Below, piece after piece: positions 7,566 through 11,880 of a stretch of DNA of 11,880 nucleotides (its first letter is position 1; the number at the start of each line of letters is the position of its first letter). A program made the position numbers and the translations under genes. The notes beneath the pieces were generated by a model. That model was not told the DNA's origin. It ran no database searches and worked only from the letters and a program-made list of their open reading frames with translations. The stretch is from Stephanodiscus triporus. Lineage: Eukaryota; Bacillariophyta; Thalassiosirophyceae; Thalassiosirales; Thalassiosiraceae. The stretch lies in contig JALLAZ010000833.1 of NCBI GenBank assembly GCA_036939755.1, positions 1 through 11,880 of the forward strand, written 5' to 3'.

Positions 7566-7663
7566 GTTAAGGTACCATTCGCGCTCGCAAGGTCTCGGCG
7601 AGACAGCCTCTACAAATCTCCCTCTTCCCAATTGCACTCTATCACTACCCACGCATACACGCG

Positions 7664-9434
7664 ATGTCGTCAAATAACGGCGAAGTGGTCCGTCGGCCCA
7701 ACGTCTCCACGAAACGGGTAAAACGACGTGCAGACAACAACGGCGATTCAACGCGCATCAAGGATGGCAGAAGGCGCCGTCGCCTCCGGGAGGAACGGAA
7801 TCGTCGTGTTGCTCTCATATTTGTTGCCTCCTTGTTGTTCTTCGTGGCCGTGCTCTTTCTTCACGTACGCCCGAAAAAAAAACACAATGGAATCGATACT
7901 TGGCGGTACGAACGTGCCAAGGGATTGAGAAATGCCGTCCTCACTGGGGGCAAAGGAGGGTCTCGCGGTGACAAGCACGTCGTAAAAAATCCCCTGACCG
8001 TCGACGGCATGCGATATTTAGATCCGCGGCAGCTTGCCCCTCTTCCTGGAGAGCCACGCGAGCCTTACAACGCAAATAGAAGAGCGAAGGGATTTCGTGG
8101 TCTTGGAGATGATGAATGGCAATCCGAAGCCAAGTTACCTAAGTATAGAAATATTGGACCAAAAGTCGACTACACAACTCATAAATATGAGTACCCCGAG
8201 TTAATCTTCGATCCACCGAATGATGGATCTTATCCTCCCTTAGAACAAATGTCCACTATTTTCGAGACGTGGGGACAGGACGATCTCGACAATCCCCCAG
8301 AAACGTTGGTCGAGGTATTGCAGCATTTTGATTACCAAGATCCTGAACAGTTAAAGGTGAGAAGTTGTTTGGTCAATTACCATGACGAAATCGCGCATGG
8401 GATGCATTTCAATTTGGATGCATTATATTCTGTCATAGGCGGCAGTCAAGTACAGAGATTTGGAACTTCCATTCAAGGTGTACAACGTGCCAGAGTTGAA
8501 GATTGCAAACAAAAAGTGGACAGATGAGTATGTTGCGTCACATTTTAATGGGGTCAATAATGGTGGTGCACCGCAAAGTAGGGGCGGTTGTCAACAATCT
8601 GTTGATAATTTTTTCGCCTTCCATAGGCCAGACATATGGGTAGAAGATTTACTTGGACCACCTCCTAGTCTCGATTTACGTTGGACGTTTGATAAGTGGG
8701 CACGTCATGCAGTCTATGCTGATGCAGCGGGCCTACCGGTGAGTAAAAAACATTACTACTGGCAATCTGGAATTCCAAGGGAAGAACGTCTTCAGGGAAG
8801 TGACGAGTGGACGTTTGTTAGTCGTGATCTTCCTTCCTTTTCGAGTCCAAATCCCACATTCTTTGGGTTCAACCCTCCTGAACAAAAAGGCATCCAATGT
8901 CGCTTTGGCGAACGAGGTGTCACTGCCGCAACTCACTACGATGGTGGAAGGAACATGATTGCAATGATTACAGGGGCGAAGAGATACATACTATCGCCAC
9001 CAATTGCCTGCTCAAAACTTGGGATAGTCACAGCTCGCAAGCATCCTTCCTATCGACATTCCATGTTGAATTTTGGCAGAGTCACCATGTTGGACAAGGA
9101 AGATTCAAGAGTGATCATGTCAGATAGGGAGAGAGGATGGCTGAGAATAGCAGCTAGCGCACCAACATTATCGACAGTACTAAAAAGTGGGGAAGTTCTC
9201 TACGTCCCGTCGCATTGGTTTCATTACATTGTTAGCTTGCAGAAAAGTGCTCAGTGTAATACGCGGAGCGGAGTAAGTATGTTTGATCCTCGTTTTTTTT
9301 CTGATCCAATAATTGATCACCCTTACTTTCTCTCGCTGTCTTTCTTTTCTAAGATAAGTAAGGAAGGCAACAAGAACTTTGGTGGGGAAGATGATGTCGC
9401 AGAATGTGTTAAAGATGGTGACGACCAAGAGTAA
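7664..9434 (+). CDS. Membrane-anchored JmjC/cupin-8 Fe(II)/2-oxoglutarate dioxygenase (two exons)
   Basis: Exon 1 is 7664-8356 and exon 2 is 8439-9434, giving about 562 residues. Residues 1-48 are very basic, 49-68 form one hydrophobic segment, and basic residues follow. The shape is that of a type II signal-anchor protein with the catalytic part in the ER/Golgi lumen (inferred). The JmjC domain spans about 385-510. It has the metal triad H397-x-D399 (in HYDGGRN) and H493 (in PSHWFHYI), a Lys at 412 exactly 15 residues after the first His as in FIH, where that Lys binds 2-oxoglutarate, and Asn403 at the FIH Asn position. All expected catalytic residues are therefore present and activity as a hydroxylase or demethylase is plausible; the substrate is unknown. 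Residues 180-300 contain an HFDY and a VYNVPEL motif region typical of algal relatives. A MITE copy lies just upstream. Confidence 0.85.
8357..8438 (+). other. Intron of the JmjC gene
   Basis: The 5' site is AAG followed by GTGAGA. The favoured 3' site is TTCTGTCATAG at 8438, preceded by a T-rich stretch, giving an 82-bp phase-0 intron. Splicing moves the frame from exon 1 to exon 2 and joins QLK to AAVKYRDLELPF. A second acceptor, GTCAAG ending at 8450, is also phase 0 and would remove only the four residues AAVK. The AG at 8445 would break the frame. Confidence 0.8.
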
Positions 9435-9523
9435 TGTCTCTCTACAGAATCATACATGATGTTAGTTCAAGCCAAAACACACGATTTTTATGCATTAATA
9501 CGTGAGAAGGAAAATCAACCAAG
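9435..9523. other. 89-bp convergent intergenic region
   Basis: The stop codons of the JmjC gene (9432-9434, plus) and the Hook gene (9526-9524, minus) face each other across 89 bp. Both 3' UTRs and polyadenylation sites must lie here or overlap the opposite gene's coding sequence. Confidence 0.8.
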
Positions 9524-11299
9524 TCAACGCTTGCCAAGTCTGTTGGACATCATACCCATTCCCAACTCAAAAATAGCAGATGAGAGCAACTTCTCCTCCC
9601 TTTTCTGGGCCACTTTTTCATTTGCGCTGCGCATCTCCAACGATTCGATCTTATCATGCTTTTCCTTCAATTTTGCCTTACATTCTTGTAGTGCCACCAA
9701 ATACTTCTCTTGAAACTTTTGAAGAGTCTTTTTTGTATACGCTTCGAGCTTCTCTTTGTCAGACACCAGTTTTGATAGTTCCGCTTCCTTATCACTCAGC
9801 TGTTTCTGTAACTTAACAATACTGTCCTGATCCCAAGTCGGCACAGCAGCCACATCATTACTCAACTTCATCTGCTCCATACGAGCCCTGAGCTGATAAT
9901 TTTCTTTTTCTAACCTCTGAGTTTTTTCGTTAGAATCGGATACTCCCTTGAGCGCAAAAGCCGCATCTGCAGCACCCTCGTTGTGCGCTCTCAACTCGTT
10001 GAGTTCATCTTGGTACATATTCTTTGCCTTTTCTGCATTTGATGCCTCATTCTTCAATTTACCAATTTCGCCATCTTTCACCTTGAGCGCGTCTTCCACC
10101 TCAGAAATGTAAGACTCAAGTTTCTTAGTTTTGCTTTGAGACTCTTCCAAACTTTTCTGTAGGGAGAGAATCTTTCTATTTTCATTCTCCAATGTCATGA
10201 TTTGTTCAATGTATTTGGCCGTTTGATCTTCCAATCCCCCCATCTGATGACTTGATGACTGCAAATTATCAAGCTTCTTGCGATAAACTTCGACCATAGC
10301 TTCAGATTTACGCAACTGCAACACCTTAGATTTCTCAACATCAAGTTCATCAGCAAGAGTAGCACTCTTGTCTCTGAGGTCTACGACCTCTGTCTGAGCC
10401 TCCTCAAGTAGGCGTTTATTTTTGGATATTTTTTGCTCCGCCGCGGTGAGCTCTTCGTCCCTTTTTGCCAGTCTTTCCTGCAGATCTTGATTTAGAGCGC
10501 GGAGCTTCTCTTTGTCCTTTTGGATATCTTCTGCGTCAATTTTCACCTGTCCTAGCTCCCGCTTCGCATCTTGCAATGCCTGACGAAGCTGATCCCTTTC
10601 ATTCAGCAATTCGGAATCACCATTGGAGGGGGGAAGTGCACTGAAGACGGCGGTAGAGCCTTCTTCGCCTCCTTCCCGATCGAAGACTAGACTGTCGTTG
10701 TCTTCGTCCTCCACAGCATTGCCATCGTCAAAGTCTGTTACAATCCCATAAGCATCCTGCAAAATATACTGAAACTCCAACAAGCTTTCGTGGTCCATCT
10801 CCTTCATCCGGCCCACAAATACTTCTTTATCCTCGCATGTTGTTACAGCTAAGGCGATGAGCTCAACAAATGCCATGAGATGATCCAGATCTTCCTCTTT
10901 CGCAATATCATTTATGTGAGCTGATAAAGATTCAAAATCCGAGTCCTTCCGCAGCACTTCATGATAAAATTCTTCTAGATTACGAAGGAGCTTCTTCAAA
11001 TTGGCCGCCCTCAGTGCCCAGTTATTGCCCATATCACGCGCGATGGCGGTTGCATTGAAATGATCCATGGAGCTGAACCAATACGAAACAGCATTAAGTG
11101 CGCATGTTGATGTTTATGATGGATTAGGAAGAAAATATATTGCAAACCGATCCACTCACATTTCCGATAGTGCCTCAAACATAACAACACCATCGCACAA
11201 ATCTGATAGGTCATCGGGTTTGTGGGTGACGGAAAAGAATACCTTCCCGAAAAACGCGCAGACAGCTCTGGCGCGGGGATCCTCATCAGCCTCAGACAT
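9524..11299 (-). CDS. Hook-family cargo adaptor protein (two exons)
   Basis: Exon 1 is 11299-11160 and exon 2 is 11072-9524 on the minus strand, giving 562 residues. The ATG at 11299 is the first in frame after an upstream TAA. Residues 1-48 end in LSDLCDGVVMFEALSEI, the calponin-homology-like start of the Hook domain. Residues 49-160 continue with NNWALRAANLKKLL, EFYHEVL and a conserved VELIALAVTTCEDKE helix, as in Hook and Girdin-type proteins. An acidic linker (about 160-186) precedes a long heptad-rich coiled coil (about 201-540). The C-terminal region 489-562, with KFQEKYLVALQECKAKLKEK and EEKLLSSAIFELG, resembles the Hook C-terminal cargo-binding region. Animal and fungal Hooks link dynein-dynactin to vesicles; they are somewhat longer (around 650-730 residues). 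The family call is strong; the partner motor in this alga is an inference. Confidence 0.85.
11073..11159 (-). other. Intron of the Hook gene
   Basis: An 87-bp intron with 5' site AAT followed by GTGAGT and 3' site GTATTGGTTCAG. It splits an Ile codon (AT in exon 1, C in exon 2). Without splicing, exon 1 meets a TGA immediately after the junction; with splicing the Hook domain becomes continuous, which is the main support for this model. Confidence 0.85.
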
Positions 11300-11561
11300 G
11301 ATTCTAGAGAGTTGCGCGTCACTTGCTTACTAAGAGAAGGGTGAATGCAGTGTGCCAAGTTTGTTCCTGTGTAGATGCCTCGCCTCTGCGCGACGTAAAG
11401 CCACTTCAGCTGCGAAAATTCGATATGTGATGAATGGCATAAACCAGCGAGCGATCTGATGAAAGTCAATCGAGCAACGAGCACCAGTCAGCAGCGCAAT
11501 GTAAACCGCATAGACCGGCCCTGATATTTACAAATATTAGATCAAGAAAGCTGTTTACCGT

Positions 11562-11583
11562 GGGGGTGGTGGGGGTGGTGGGG
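11562..11583. repeat. G-rich 9-bp tandem repeat
   Basis: GGGGGTGGT at 11562-11570 is repeated at 11571-11579 and followed by GGGG. Three long G runs plus GG pairs give weak G-quadruplex potential about 270 bp upstream of the Hook start codon. Confidence 0.7.
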
Positions 11584-11588
11584 ATGAT

Positions 11589-11607
11589 GAGAGAGTTGTT
11601 CTCTCTC
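11589..11607. repeat. Small perfect hairpin
   Basis: GAGAGAG (11589-11595) pairs with CTCTCTC (11601-11607) across a TTGTT loop. It is followed by more CT repeats and may be a chance product of simple sequence. Confidence 0.5.
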
Positions 11608-11880
11608 TCTGTGTGGAGTGTGGAGGGCTGCAAACTTTCCCAGGAGTTGCGAGAAGAAGGGAAGAAGAGCCAACGGTCTTGGGAGGCATGGACAGACCGG
11701 CCTTAGGTGTCGTTGGCTGAATTTTTACAACAGAGGAGTATTATTTACCATCGGGTCCCGAAATCGAGAATTTCCCTTCGCTCCCACGGAGACTATTGTT
11801 GGGCAGGTCGAAAAAATAGGAAGTCCTACTTGGGGCATGGTATGGCGACCAATATTGGCTGAGGTATGATTGATCGTAGT

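Larger units (their letters stand above)
11300..11880. other. Upstream region of the Hook gene
   Basis: No recognised gene. It should contain the Hook promoter and 5' UTR. A plus-strand frame at 11618-11869 encodes 83 residues of unrecognised sequence, the second half of which (GSRNREFPF to WGMVWRPILAEV) looks mildly protein-like. It ends directly at GAG followed by GTATGA, a passable 5' splice site, so it could be a first exon of a gene continuing to the right, but evidence is thin. Confidence 0.3.

Noticed and set aside
8739..8750. GTGAGTA donor-like sequence inside exon 2 of the JmjC gene
   Set aside because: The frame stays open through it and encodes sequence leading into the conserved region; no suitable acceptor at normal intron distance would keep the domain intact.
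11011..11484. 157-residue minus-strand frame overlapping the Hook gene start
   Set aside because: It runs through the Hook intron in another frame; the spliced Hook model explains the region far better.

Overview
The window looks like nuclear DNA of a stramenopile alga, most likely a diatom. The support is short GT-AG introns of about 80-95 bp, large membrane-anchored JmjC/cupin proteins, mixed AT-rich spacers and GC-rich coding stretches, and a non-LTR retrotransposon whose reverse transcriptase runs into a DnaJ (J) domain. The species cannot be fixed from the sequence alone.

Layout from left to right. (1) Positions 1-1089, minus strand: the 5' part of an Asp-rich, probably nuclear protein that runs off the left edge. 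The conspicuous CGT/CTT trinucleotide tracts here are the antisense of Asp/Glu codons. (2) 1090-1547: AT-rich spacer with a repeated 9-bp motif. (3) About 1548-5539, plus strand: a 5'-truncated, decayed LINE. It has a reverse transcriptase pseudogene broken at about six points and ending in a J domain, then a separate uninterrupted 365-codon ORF, then a 3' stem-loop and an (ATT)7 tail. (4) 5540-7663: a repeat-rich stretch with two copies of a MITE-like palindromic element about 94% identical, a pyrimidine tandem repeat, a 7-bp minisatellite, a G12 run, and conflicting or degenerate coding signals on both strands. (5) 7664-9434, plus strand: a two-exon gene for a type II membrane protein with a JmjC/cupin-like dioxygenase domain in which all the expected Fe(II)/2-oxoglutarate residues are visible. 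(6) 9524-11299, minus strand: a two-exon gene for a Hook-family cytoskeletal cargo adaptor, convergent with the JmjC gene and only 89 bp from it. (7) 11300-11880: the upstream region of the Hook gene, with a G-rich tandem repeat and a small hairpin.

The host genes (acidic nuclear protein, JmjC enzyme, Hook adaptor) have no obvious shared pathway; this is ordinary eukaryotic gene order interrupted by transposable elements. One MITE copy lies about 100 bp upstream of the JmjC start codon, so it sits in that gene's promoter or 5' UTR. The most unusual part is the LINE: a reverse transcriptase fused to a J domain, plus an extra ORF 3' of the RT that has stayed open while the RT decayed.
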